64,000 nucleotides of DNA, from assembly GCA_964384945.1 (NCBI GenBank), contig CAYLMK010000014.1, positions 84,766-148,765 on the forward strand, read 5' to 3'. Positions 53,261 through 61,447 of the stretch are shown piece after piece. Positions within the stretch are counted from its first letter, which is position 1; each line of letters opens with the position of its first letter. This stretch comes from S015-6 sp964384945. Lineage in GTDB: Bacteria > Desulfobacterota > DSWW01. The notes below the pieces were generated by a model that was not told where the DNA came from, did not search any database, and worked only from the letters and a program-made list of their open reading frames with translations. A program made the position numbers and the translations under genes.

Positions 53261-53986
53261 ATGGCCAGGCGCGTTTCCCTGTTTGTCACTTGCATCGTGG
53301 ACCAAGTGTTTCCGGAAATCGGTTTGGCCGTGGTAGACGTGCTCGAACGGCTGGGCTACGCCGTTGACTTCCCCAGGAAACAAACCTGCTGCGGCCAGCC
53401 CGCATTCAACGCCGGGTACCGGAAGGAAGCAGCCAGGGCGGCATGCCACTGCCTCCATGTCCTCCGCAACGCGGAGTATGTTGTGATACCGTCCGGTTCC
53501 TGCGCCTCCATGATTGCGCACCATTTCGAAGAGCTGTTCGCCGATCGTCCGGAACTGTTGGCGGAAACACGGAGGCTGGTGGCGAAGGTGTGGGAGTTCA
53601 GCCAATTCCTTCTCGATGTGGCCGGAGTGGAAGATGTGGGCGCGCGCCATAACGGCGTGGTCACCTTCCATGACAGTTGCCACGGTTTGCGAGCGTTGAA
53701 GATCAAGGAAGGCCCGAGACGGTTGCTCTCTCATGTGAAGGGACTCACATTGCGTGAGATGGACGCCGCCGAGGAATGCTGCGGATTCGGGGGCACTTTC
53801 TCGGTCAAGTTCGCGTCGCTTTCCGCTGCGATGACGCGCACCAAGATCGAATCCATTTTACGAACCGGCGCCGGCACCGTGGTCGGTACGGACGCAAGCT
53901 GCCTCATGCAGATCGGCGGCGTGCTTTCCCGGGCGGGGTTACCCATAAAAACCATGCACCTTGCACAAGTGCTGGCTTCCCACTGA
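53261..53986 (+). CDS. lutA: LutA-type lactate oxidation Fe-S subunit
   Basis: A 241-residue CCG-domain protein matching LutA/LldE in length. The two CCG motifs are seen as QTCCGQPAFNAGY and EECCGFGGTFSVKF, which bind noncubane Fe-S clusters in this family. With LutB and LutC it oxidises L-lactate to pyruvate. In this rhamnose cluster the lactate would come from lactaldehyde. The start at 53261 has GAGGAG 8 bases before it. The next gene begins 8 bases after the stop. Confidence 0.9.
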   Translation: MARRVSLFVTCIVDQVFPEIGLAVVDVLERLGYAVDFPRKQTCCGQPAFNAGYRKEAARAACHCLHVLRNAEYVVIPSGSCASMIAHHFEELFADRPELLAETRRLVAKVWEFSQFLLDVAGVEDVGARHNGVVTFHDSCHGLRALKIKEGPRRLLSHVKGLTLREMDAAEECCGFGGTFSVKFASLSAAMTRTKIESILRTGAGTVVGTDASCLMQIGGVLSRAGLPIKTMHLAQVLASH

Positions 53987-53993
53987 CGAGGCC

Positions 53994-55442
53994 ATGGCGG
54001 AAAAGCTCGAAACCGGAATTCGCAAGACCCTGGCGGACGTAAAGCTGCAGGCAGCGGTTACCTCCGGTACGGGGCTTCTGGTGCAGAAGCGGCGGGCGGC
54101 GGTGAGCCCCGATGTGCTCCCCGACTACCAGGAACTCCGCAACCAGGCGCGCTCGCTCAAGGAGCACGCCCTGGAGAACCTCGATTACTATCTTGAGCAA
54201 TTCGAGAGCCGTGTCGTCGCCAGGGGCGGCAAGGTGGTCTGGTGCCGGGACGGGCATGAGGCCGCAGCCTTCCTCGTGCGCCTGGCCCGAGAAAGGAAGG
54301 CTCGACTGCTGGTGAAATCCAAGTCCATGACCTCCGAGGAGATCGGTCTCAATGAGCACTTGGGACGGGCCGGCCTGGAAGTGGTTGAGACGGACCTCGG
54401 AGAGTATATCGTCCAACTTGCCGGCTCGCGCCCGTTCCACATCGTCGTGCCGGCCATGAACATGACGCGTTATGATATTGCCGAACTCTTCAGCCGCTCG
54501 CTGGGCATTGCCCCGGAGACCGTGCCGGAGAATCAGACGCAGATTGCGCGCGGGATTCTCCGTGAAAAATTCCTGACGGCCGATATCGGCATTTCGGGCG
54601 CCAACTTCCTGGTGGCGGACTCCGGCGCCGTGGTGCTCATCACCAATGAAGGGAATGGCCGCATGGCTTCGACCCTCCCCAGGGTGCACGTGGCGATCGC
54701 GGGGATCGAAAAGATCATTCCGAGGGCCCAGGACCTCCCGGTGTTCTTGAAGCTCCTGGGGAGAAGTGCCACGGGCCAGCCTCTGACGGTGTACACGTCC
54801 TTCTTGTCCGGGCCTAGGAGAGCGGGTGAAGTCGACGGCCCCGAGGAATTCTATGTCGTCTTGCTGGACAATGGCCGTACTCGCGTGCTGGCCGACCCGG
54901 GCAAGCGCGAAACGCTCACGTGTTTGCGCTGCGGGGCATGCCTCAACCACTGCCCGGTGTATCGAAAGATCGGCGGACACAACTACTCGTGGGTGTACTC
55001 GGGACCGATCGGCTCGGTGGTCAGTCCCCTGTACCGCGGGCTCAAGCACGATTCCTGGCTCCCCTTTGCCTCGAGCCTGTGCGGCGCATGCGCAGAGGTG
55101 TGCCCCGTGAAGATCGACCTGCCGAGACTGCTTCTCGACCTGCGCAGTGAGATCACCCAAGCGAAAGCCCGGCAGGGGCAGGGGTGGCAGGAGCGCACCG
55201 GCTTTCGCGTCTGGGCATGGGTGATGAGCCACCCGCGCCTTTACGCAATGCTCGGGAAGACGGGGTCGATCCTGTTACGCGTGTTGCGCTCGGGCCGCTG
55301 GCTGCGCCGCATTCCGGCCCTATTGAACATCGGTCCGGTACAGGCCTGGACGAGCGAAAGAGACCTCCCCATCATGCCGAAGCGCAATTTCCGACGGCTG
55401 TGGCGTGAACGTATGGCCCGGAGGCACAGTCATGCAGCGTGA
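53994..55442 (+). CDS. lutB: LutB-type lactate oxidation Fe-S subunit
   Basis: A 482-residue LutB/YkgF homologue of normal length. The N-terminal LUD domain (VKSKSMTSEEIGLNEHL, MTRYDIAELFSR) is followed by two 4Fe-4S motifs (CLRCGACLNHCPVY and CGACAEVCPVKI) and a helical tail. It works with LutA and LutC to oxidise L-lactate, with electrons entering a ferredoxin-like or quinone chain. The start at 53994 is chosen because the upstream frame lies inside lutA. It overlaps lutC by 11 bases. Confidence 0.9.
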   Translation: MAEKLETGIRKTLADVKLQAAVTSGTGLLVQKRRAAVSPDVLPDYQELRNQARSLKEHALENLDYYLEQFESRVVARGGKVVWCRDGHEAAAFLVRLARERKARLLVKSKSMTSEEIGLNEHLGRAGLEVVETDLGEYIVQLAGSRPFHIVVPAMNMTRYDIAELFSRSLGIAPETVPENQTQIARGILREKFLTADIGISGANFLVADSGAVVLITNEGNGRMASTLPRVHVAIAGIEKIIPRAQDLPVFLKLLGRSATGQPLTVYTSFLSGPRRAGEVDGPEEFYVVLLDNGRTRVLADPGKRETLTCLRCGACLNHCPVYRKIGGHNYSWVYSGPIGSVVSPLYRGLKHDSWLPFASSLCGACAEVCPVKIDLPRLLLDLRSEITQAKARQGQGWQERTGFRVWAWVMSHPRLYAMLGKTGSILLRVLRSGRWLRRIPALLNIGPVQAWTSERDLPIMPKRNFRRLWRERMARRHSHAA

Positions 55443-56064
55443 TGACATCCTCCGGGACGTACGAACCGCCTTGCAGCGCACGTCGCGCCAGCGGAGCTGT
55501 GAAGCTCCCACGGTGCGTTCGGAAGTACCCACCCTCGATCGCGAGGAGCGCGTCCGCCTCTTCTGCGGGGCTGTGCAGGAACAGGCCGGCAAGATCCAAC
55601 GTCCTGCTTCCGAGGCTGATGCCTGCGCGTATGTGTCGGCAATCCTCGGCACCGGGACTGCGGTCGCCTCCAATGCTTCCATTCTGCGTACGTGCGGGAT
55701 CACCGACTTGCCCGGGGTTCGCACCCGGCTGAACGCAGAGGAGCCGCTACGTCGCCTCTGCGCCACCGCCGATGTCGGGATCACGGGAGCTGACTACGCC
55801 CTGGCCGACACGGGCACGCTGGTCCTGCTCTCCTCTGGCGACGAAGCGCGCATGATTTCGCTCCTCCCGCCGGTACATATTGCGGTGGTAACCCCTGACC
55901 GGATCCTGACAAACCTCGACGACCTGTTTCGCGTCCTCCCAAACCCGGATCGGACCAGCTCTTCCATGCTGTTGATCACCGGTCCGAGCCGCACGGCGGA
56001 CATCGAACAAATCATGATCCGGCGCGTTCACGGACCGGGAGATGTGCACGTCATACTTTTCTGA
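55432..56064 (+). CDS. lutC: LutC-type lactate oxidation subunit (LUD domain)
   Basis: A 210-residue LUD-domain protein of LutC type (VGITGADYALADTGTLVLLSS, LLPPVHIAVV, GPSRTADIEQ). It completes the LutABC complex. The ATG at 55432 has CGGAGG at suitable distance and overlaps the end of lutB, which indicates coupled translation. The rhamnulokinase gene follows 26 bases later, linking lactate oxidation to rhamnose use. Confidence 0.9.
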   Translation: MQRDDILRDVRTALQRTSRQRSCEAPTVRSEVPTLDREERVRLFCGAVQEQAGKIQRPASEADACAYVSAILGTGTAVASNASILRTCGITDLPGVRTRLNAEEPLRRLCATADVGITGADYALADTGTLVLLSSGDEARMISLLPPVHIAVVTPDRILTNLDDLFRVLPNPDRTSSSMLLITGPSRTADIEQIMIRRVHGPGDVHVILF

Positions 56065-56090
56065 ATGCGGAAAGCCCCTGTAGGGAAATC

Positions 56091-57575
56091 ATGGCTCAAC
56101 GCAACTATCTGGCAATCGATCTCGGCGCAGAAAGCGGCCGGGCCATTCTCGGTGGGTTCGACGGCGAACGGCTCACCTTGTCCGAGATTCACCGTTTTGC
56201 CAACCACCCGGTGCGTTTGACCGACGGCCTGCACTGGGACGTGCTGCGCCTGTGGAGCGAGATCAAGGAGAGCCTCAGCCGGGCCGCGCAAGGCGATGAG
56301 CCGCCCGTAAGTGTGGGTCTCAATACGTGGGGCGTGGATTTTGCACTCCTCGACCGAAACGGCGCGCTCCTGTCGAACCCCTATCACTATCGGGACAGCC
56401 GCACCGATGGCATGCTCGAAGAAGCCTTCAGGCGCGTACCCCGTGGAGAGATTTTCGACACGACCGGGGTTCAGTTCATGCCGATGAATACGCTCTATCA
56501 ACTGCTGTCGATGGCGGCGGCGGACTCGCCTCTCCTCGGCCTGGCAGATCGCTTCCTGACCATGGCCGATCTCTTCAACTACTGGCTTAGCGGCCAACAA
56601 GTCGGGGAGTTCACGATCGCCACGACGACCCAATGCTACGATCCGCGTCGACGCGATTGGGCGCGATGCCTCCTGGAGGCGATGGGGATCCCGTCACGGC
56701 TCTTCCCACCCCTCATCCCATCGGGTACGGTCTTGGGGCCATTGGGCTCCGGTGTGCTCCAAGAAACACGCGCCCAGCCCATGTGCGTCATCGCGCCCGC
56801 CTGCCACGATACCGGCTCGGCTGTAGCAGCCCTTCCTTACGAGAATGACCGTTTCGCATGGATCAGTTCCGGTACGTGGTCGATCATGGGAACGAACGTG
56901 CCGGAGCCCATCATCAATGCGGCCAGCCTCGAGCACAACTTCACCAATGAAGGGGCCGTCGATGCACGCTATCGCTTCTCAAAGAACATTATGGGACTCT
57001 GGCCTCTGCAGGAATCGCGGCGCGCGTGGGCGGCCAAGGGCCAGCCTTTCTCTTACGCTGAGTTGACGGCGATGGCCGAGCAGGCCGAAGCATTCGCAGC
57101 GCTTGTCGACCTCGACCACGCCGATTTCCTCAAGCCGGGAGATATGCCAGAACGTATTCGTACCTTTTGCACCCGCACGATCCAGCCCGTGCCCACAAGC
57201 CCCGGCGCCATCGTGCGCTGTACGCTGGAAAGCCTGGCCCTGAAATATCGATGGACCCTGGAGACAATGGAGGACATCATCGGCTACCGACTCGATCCGA
57301 TCCATATCATTGGAGGGGGGACACAAAACCGTCTCCTGAATCAATTCACGGCCGACGCGACTGCCCGTCGTGTCTCAGCCGGTCCGATCGAGGCCACGGC
57401 GATTGGCAACATCCTGATCCAAGCCGTCACCTTGGGACACGTTGCCTCGCTATCCGATGCGCGCACCATCGCGCGCAGATCGTTCACACCGCAGGTGTTT
57501 GAACCGAAACAATCGGCCCCGTGGCAGGACGCCTATGCGAAACTGCTATCGGTAATGCGTCATGCGAGAGAATAG
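56091..57575 (+). CDS. rhaB: Rhamnulokinase
   Basis: A 494-residue FGGY-family sugar kinase, the length of RhaB. It begins NYLAIDLGAESGRAILGG (phosphate 1 motif) and has GLNTWGVDFALLD, SSGTWSIMGTN and the adenosine motif IIGGGTQNRLLNQF. It phosphorylates L-rhamnulose at C1 with ATP. It is flanked by lutC and rhaD on one strand. No signal for separate transcription is visible. Confidence 0.9.
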   Translation: MAQRNYLAIDLGAESGRAILGGFDGERLTLSEIHRFANHPVRLTDGLHWDVLRLWSEIKESLSRAAQGDEPPVSVGLNTWGVDFALLDRNGALLSNPYHYRDSRTDGMLEEAFRRVPRGEIFDTTGVQFMPMNTLYQLLSMAAADSPLLGLADRFLTMADLFNYWLSGQQVGEFTIATTTQCYDPRRRDWARCLLEAMGIPSRLFPPLIPSGTVLGPLGSGVLQETRAQPMCVIAPACHDTGSAVAALPYENDRFAWISSGTWSIMGTNVPEPIINAASLEHNFTNEGAVDARYRFSKNIMGLWPLQESRRAWAAKGQPFSYAELTAMAEQAEAFAALVDLDHADFLKPGDMPERIRTFCTRTIQPVPTSPGAIVRCTLESLALKYRWTLETMEDIIGYRLDPIHIIGGGTQNRLLNQFTADATARRVSAGPIEATAIGNILIQAVTLGHVASLSDARTIARRSFTPQVFEPKQSAPWQDAYAKLLSVMRHARE

Positions 57576-57636
57576 GCGCGAATTGCGCAACATCTATAGC
57601 TCACCCCGAAAAGGACTCTGAAAGGACGATAACATC

Positions 57637-58458
57637 ATGTCGGACTCGTTCCATACTGAACTGGAGCAACTCATCACGTCCATCGGTGAAGCAGGCCTCC
57701 GTCTGTCCGAAATCGAAGCGAGCGAAGGCGCGGCCGGAAACATTTCGATTTGCATTAGCTGGTCCATTGACGTGCACCGAGCTTTCCCGCTTGTCGAAAC
57801 GATCGAACTGCCCCAAACCGCGCCGCAGTTGGCAGGCAAGACCTTCCTTGTCACTGGATCAGGCTGTCGCCTGCGCGACATCAACGCCGATCCCGCTTCC
57901 AATCTTGCCTGCCTGGTGGTCGATGAGGGCGGCAGTACCGGCGTGCTCCATACGTCGCCACACAAGGCATTTAGACGTCTGACCACCGAATTCAACTCGC
58001 ACCTGGCCATTCACTGCGACCAGATTCACCGATCGGGCACCGATCTTCACACCGTCGTTCACGCGCAACCCCGCCATTTGACGTACCTCAGCCACATTCC
58101 GCGTTATCAAGACGAGTCCTATCTCAACCGGCATTTGCTCCGCTGGCAGCCGGAACTCATCGTGCACCTGCCGGAAGGCATCGGGCATGTGCCGTTCCAG
58201 GTGCCTGGCTCGAATGAGTTGATGGCGGCGACGATCGATTCCCTGCGGCACCATCGCGTCGTGATCTGGGGTAAGCATGGCGTCATGGCCCGATCGCACA
58301 TCTCGCCCAAATGCGCCGTCGATCAGATCGACTACGCCGAAACGGCAGCATGCTACGAATACATGAACCTGGTCAATCACGAGCAGGCCGAAGGATTGAG
58401 CGTCGACGAAATTCGCGCCATTGCCAGGACCTGGAAGATTCAACAGAACATTTTCTAG
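57637..58458 (+). CDS. rhaD: Rhamnulose-1-phosphate aldolase (class II)
   Basis: A 273-residue class II aldolase, almost exactly the length of E. coli RhaD (274). It cleaves rhamnulose 1-phosphate to dihydroxyacetone phosphate and L-lactaldehyde with Zn. GSGCRLRD and VIWGKHGVMAR (zinc His) are visible. The first zinc motif reads VVHAQPRH, with Gln where E. coli RhaD has the second His of H-x-H. Some other RhaD homologues, as I recall, share this. It lies between rhaB and rhaA. A lactaldehyde-oxidising enzyme gene is not beside it. Confidence 0.85.
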   Translation: MSDSFHTELEQLITSIGEAGLRLSEIEASEGAAGNISICISWSIDVHRAFPLVETIELPQTAPQLAGKTFLVTGSGCRLRDINADPASNLACLVVDEGGSTGVLHTSPHKAFRRLTTEFNSHLAIHCDQIHRSGTDLHTVVHAQPRHLTYLSHIPRYQDESYLNRHLLRWQPELIVHLPEGIGHVPFQVPGSNELMAATIDSLRHHRVVIWGKHGVMARSHISPKCAVDQIDYAETAACYEYMNLVNHEQAEGLSVDEIRAIARTWKIQQNIF

Positions 58459-58504
58459 AGGTTTTGTAGTGAAAACAACTCCCAAAGCTAGTCAGAGAAA
58501 GACC

Positions 58505-59779
58505 ATGAGCCCGTCTCCAAGTGAGACACAGATTCAAGATGCCTATCGACTCGCAAAGGAACGTTACGCCCAGATTGGCGTGGACACGGATCGAGCGATT
58601 GAGACTTTATCGACCATCCCCCTGAGTTTGCATTGCTGGCAAGGGGATGATGTGCGCGGTTTCGAGACTGGGGGCGAATTGACGGGCGGGATCGCCGTCA
58701 CGGGCAACTACCCCGGCGGGGCCCGCACCGGCGACGAGATGCGTCGAGACCTCGATTTGGTCTACAGCCTCGTGCCGGGCCACCATCGCCTCAATCTCCA
58801 CGCGGTCTACGCGGAGACGGCGGGACGCAGGGTGGGTCGCAATGAACTGACCCCGGGCCATTTCGCCAACTGGCTTGACTGGGCCAAGACAAACCATCAC
58901 GGCATAGACTTCAATCCGACTTGTTTCTCCCATCCCAAGGCGGCCAGCGGTTTTACCCTGGCAAGTCGCGATCCTGGAATCCGTAATTTCTGGATTGAGC
59001 ACTGCATTGCCTGCCGCAAAATCGGCGAACACTTTGGTTTCGAACTCGGCGAGACGTGCGTTACCAACGTCTGGATTCCCGATGGTTACAAAGACACGCC
59101 GGTTGATCGCCTGACGCCCCGGTCCCTGCTGGAAGACTCCCTCGACAAGGTCTTTGCGCAGAAGATCGATCGCCGCTATAACCTCGACTCGATCGAAGGC
59201 AAGCTGTTCGGCGTCGGCGTGGAAAGCTACACGGTTGGCTCCCACGAATTCTATCTGGGTTACGCGGCCACGCGTCGGATGCTCTTGACGCTCGACGCCG
59301 GACACTATCATCCAACAGAAACCATTGCTGACAAGATTTCTTCAACACTATTGTTCATACCCGAGATCTTGCTCCATGTCAGCCGCGGGGTCCGTTGGGA
59401 TAGCGATCACGTCGCGATCTTGAATGACGATTTACAGGCAATCGCGCAGGAGATCGTGCGTGGCGGCTTCCTCAGGCGCGTGCGCATCGCACTCGACTAT
59501 TTCGACGCAACGATAAATCGGCTTGCAGCGTGGACGATCGGGGCGCGGAATACGCTGCGCGCCCTCTTGATGGCCCTCCTCGAGCCGATCGACCAGCTCC
59601 GCGGCGTCGAACAGGCATTTGATTTCACGCAGCGGCTTGCGATATTGGAAGAACTCAAAGGTCTCCCTTTCGGCGCTGTCTGGGATTATCATTGTCTGAG
59701 ACAGGGCGTGCCCATCGGGGCACAGTACATCCATGAGATCAAAGCCTACGAGCAACGCGAGCTATCAAAACGCGGGTGA
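58505..59779 (+). CDS. rhaA: L-rhamnose isomerase
   Basis: A 424-residue protein matching RhaA (about 419 residues) throughout: LSLHCWQGDDVRGFE, GGIAVTGNYPGGART, the metal-site segments GIDFNPTCFSHPKA and LDAGHYHPTE, and GVRWDSDHVAILND. It converts L-rhamnose to L-rhamnulose using a divalent metal. The ATG at 58505 is chosen for length; a GTG at 58469 is an alternative. A hairpin about 100 bases downstream probably ends the operon. Confidence 0.9.
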   Translation: MSPSPSETQIQDAYRLAKERYAQIGVDTDRAIETLSTIPLSLHCWQGDDVRGFETGGELTGGIAVTGNYPGGARTGDEMRRDLDLVYSLVPGHHRLNLHAVYAETAGRRVGRNELTPGHFANWLDWAKTNHHGIDFNPTCFSHPKAASGFTLASRDPGIRNFWIEHCIACRKIGEHFGFELGETCVTNVWIPDGYKDTPVDRLTPRSLLEDSLDKVFAQKIDRRYNLDSIEGKLFGVGVESYTVGSHEFYLGYAATRRMLLTLDAGHYHPTETIADKISSTLLFIPEILLHVSRGVRWDSDHVAILNDDLQAIAQEIVRGGFLRRVRIALDYFDATINRLAAWTIGARNTLRALLMALLEPIDQLRGVEQAFDFTQRLAILEELKGLPFGAVWDYHCLRQGVPIGAQYIHEIKAYEQRELSKRG

Positions 59780-59827
59780 GGTGGCGGAATTCGTCTTCGA
59801 TATTCAAACTTTCTGCTCAACGCCATT

Positions 59828-59838
59828 TGGATGCACCA
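59828..59838. promoter_or_regulatory. Operator-like palindrome TGGATGCACCA
   Basis: One base off the TGGTTGCACCA sites at 48926 and 49137, and followed by ATAT as those are. On the - strand a GATATT sits at the -10 position, but there is no good -35 box and no gene to serve, so it may be a vestigial or auxiliary site. Confidence 0.4.
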
Positions 59839-59878
59839 ATATCATGGCTTCTCAGGGGCTGCAGCAAAGACTTGCAGA

Positions 59879-59900
59879 GGACCCCCGGCGGGGTCCCTTT
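59879..59900 (+). terminator. Hairpin terminator after rhaA
   Basis: GGACCCC (59879-59885) and GGGGTCC (59890-59896) form a 7-bp all-but-AT-free stem with a CGGC loop, followed by CTTT. The T-run is short. It lies 100 bases after the rhaA stop. Confidence 0.5.
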
Positions 59901-60016
59901 GGACAAGAGCCGATCTCCTTCTGAAAGCAAAGGTTCTTGATATATATTTTGGATATGTTGCAGCAAACGAGATGACTCCTGTCTCCCTGCGCGCCCCCTT
60001 CTTGAAGACCTTGCCC

Positions 60017-60055
60017 TTGACATTTTTCCCCTGTCTCTGTCTAATGGTTCCTCCA
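60017..60055 (+). promoter_or_regulatory. Promoter and operator-like site of the second GntR gene
   Basis: TTGACA (60017-60022) and TCTAAT (60040-60045) are 17 bases apart. The following TGGTTCCTCCA (60045-60055) keeps the left half-site, while the right half is TCCA rather than ACCA. The layout is the same as at 49109-49147, but binding may be weaker. Confidence 0.65.
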
Positions 60056-60142
60056 ATATGTGAAAATTCGCATCTTGAGGAGCACTGAGGAATCCAACCG
60101 AGTGCTTGCCTGCAGCGATCACCATAACTTCGGATGGGATTC

Positions 60143-60889
60143 ATGGCACCAGCTAAGAGCGGAAATACCCACTTAGCACGGACCGTTTCTCAAGGGATTA
60201 CCAAACAACTTCTGCGTCGCATTGTTGATGGCAAATACCCGCCGGGAACGAAACTGCCTACCGAACGCAACCTGGCCACGGAGTTCTCCGCAGACCGCCA
60301 CGTTGTCCGAGAAGCACTGAAGAGGCTGGAGGCGCTGGGTCTACTCTCCATTCGCCAGGGGTCGGGAATCTTGGTTGAAGATCTCCAAATCACAGGCGGC
60401 GTGGAACTCTTTGAAGCGTACCTTTTTCGGCAAGACGGCACCGTAGACGAGAGCTTCCTGCTGGAGGCCCTTCAGTTCCGCGAGGACATGGTAAGGATCG
60501 AAGTACGCCTCGCCGCTCTCCACAGCACTCCGCAACAACTGGAGCAAATGAAGGCTCTCGTCGCCCAGCGACGACAAGCCATGGGCAATCCGGATCGCCT
60601 CAACGAGATCACTCAGAGACTTTTCCGGGTTCTGGCATGTGCCACCAAGAACAGAGTGTATGTTCTCGTCTTCAATACGCTGACTTCCTTTTTCCCCAGA
60701 CTGCAGGCAAACATCGGTTCAGAATCGCTCGCCACGGAAAGGACACAGATCGCTCTCGAGCGCATCGTCGAAGCGATCGAACGGAAGGACGAAGCTCTGG
60801 CACAACTGCTCGCAGACAGGGAACTGCATGCGCTGCGTGCAGACATGCAAAAGGAATTCGGCCTGCCATCCGAGAAAGGGCTACCATGA
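60143..60889 (+). CDS. GntR-family regulator, FadR/FCD subfamily (copy 2)
   Basis: A 248-residue paralogue of the regulator at 52372-53118, the same length and near-identical in the winged helix. The start at 60143 matches that of copy 1 (GATTCATGGCACC); an upstream ATG at 60134 is less likely. The effector domain differs more than the DNA-binding domain, so the two may share operators but sense different ligands. Its own promoter carries a related site, so it may be auto- or cross-regulated. Confidence 0.85.
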   Translation: MAPAKSGNTHLARTVSQGITKQLLRRIVDGKYPPGTKLPTERNLATEFSADRHVVREALKRLEALGLLSIRQGSGILVEDLQITGGVELFEAYLFRQDGTVDESFLLEALQFREDMVRIEVRLAALHSTPQQLEQMKALVAQRRQAMGNPDRLNEITQRLFRVLACATKNRVYVLVFNTLTSFFPRLQANIGSESLATERTQIALERIVEAIERKDEALAQLLADRELHALRADMQKEFGLPSEKGLP

Positions 60890-61447
60890 GCGGTGCCCGA
60901 TGTGTTGATTCCGGAAATGTTATAAGAATTGGATTCAGCTTTCAGCGGAACGCACCCTCCTCTACGGCCTCTCCCCTACCCGCTGGCTCTCCTCTCTCTT
61001 CTTATTCTCCTGACTCATGGCTCATCTCATCTGCCTCTCCTCCCTTCCTGCCTAATGACCATGTAGTCTATTTCAACCCCTTCGACCCCACTTTGGTGTC
61101 TCGAACTCAAAAACGGGGGACCCTTTTCACACGGACCCTGCTCCACTCACGACTTTCGTTCGTACATACCTGACATAGTGCGGGTGAGCCTTCCGGCTTT
61201 TTCGCCCAACGCCGACGCCATCGACCGCTCAGAGCCTCAGGAAGGCTCAAATCTGCAATCCTGATACGCCCATGTCTTCTCCCACTTCCTCGCACTGACA
61301 AACTCCCGGGTAGGCCTCCCCCGCTCAGCCCTTGCCGTTTGCCCGTGGGCGGCAAGGGCTGAGCGCCCCCTGCCTTTTTCCAATTCCTTGAGAACCCGCC
61401 AAGTGGGAAACCAGCCGGACAGCCGAACCCACAAACAGGGAGGCACA
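60890..61447. other. Non-coding stretch before the Ycf46-like module
   Basis: No supported gene in 558 bases. It is pyrimidine-rich on the + strand and contains the strong hairpin at 61323-61379. I see no promoter that I would stand behind. Confidence 0.5.
61323..61379 (+). terminator. Strong hairpin with T-run before the Ycf46-like gene
   Basis: Perfect 15-bp arms (61323-61337 and 61350-61364) beginning GCTCAGCCC, a 12-base loop, then CCCCCTGCC and five T (61375-61379). It lies 69 bases before the next ATG, so it may be a terminator for upstream transcription or an attenuator in the leader of the module. Confidence 0.6.

Larger units (their letters stand above)
59780..60142. other. Regulatory region before the second GntR gene
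   Basis: No gene in 363 bases. It contains an operator-like site (59828-59838), a hairpin terminator (59879-59900), a promoter with an operator-like site (60017-60055) and a leader related to that of the GH106 gene. The two operator-like sites are 217 bases apart, against 211 in the 48.9-49.1 kb region, so the two regions may share descent. Confidence 0.65.

Noticed and set aside
59780..59860. A - strand promoter at the 59828 operator-like site
   Set aside because: There is a GATATT at -10 but no acceptable -35 box, and no gene on that strand downstream.
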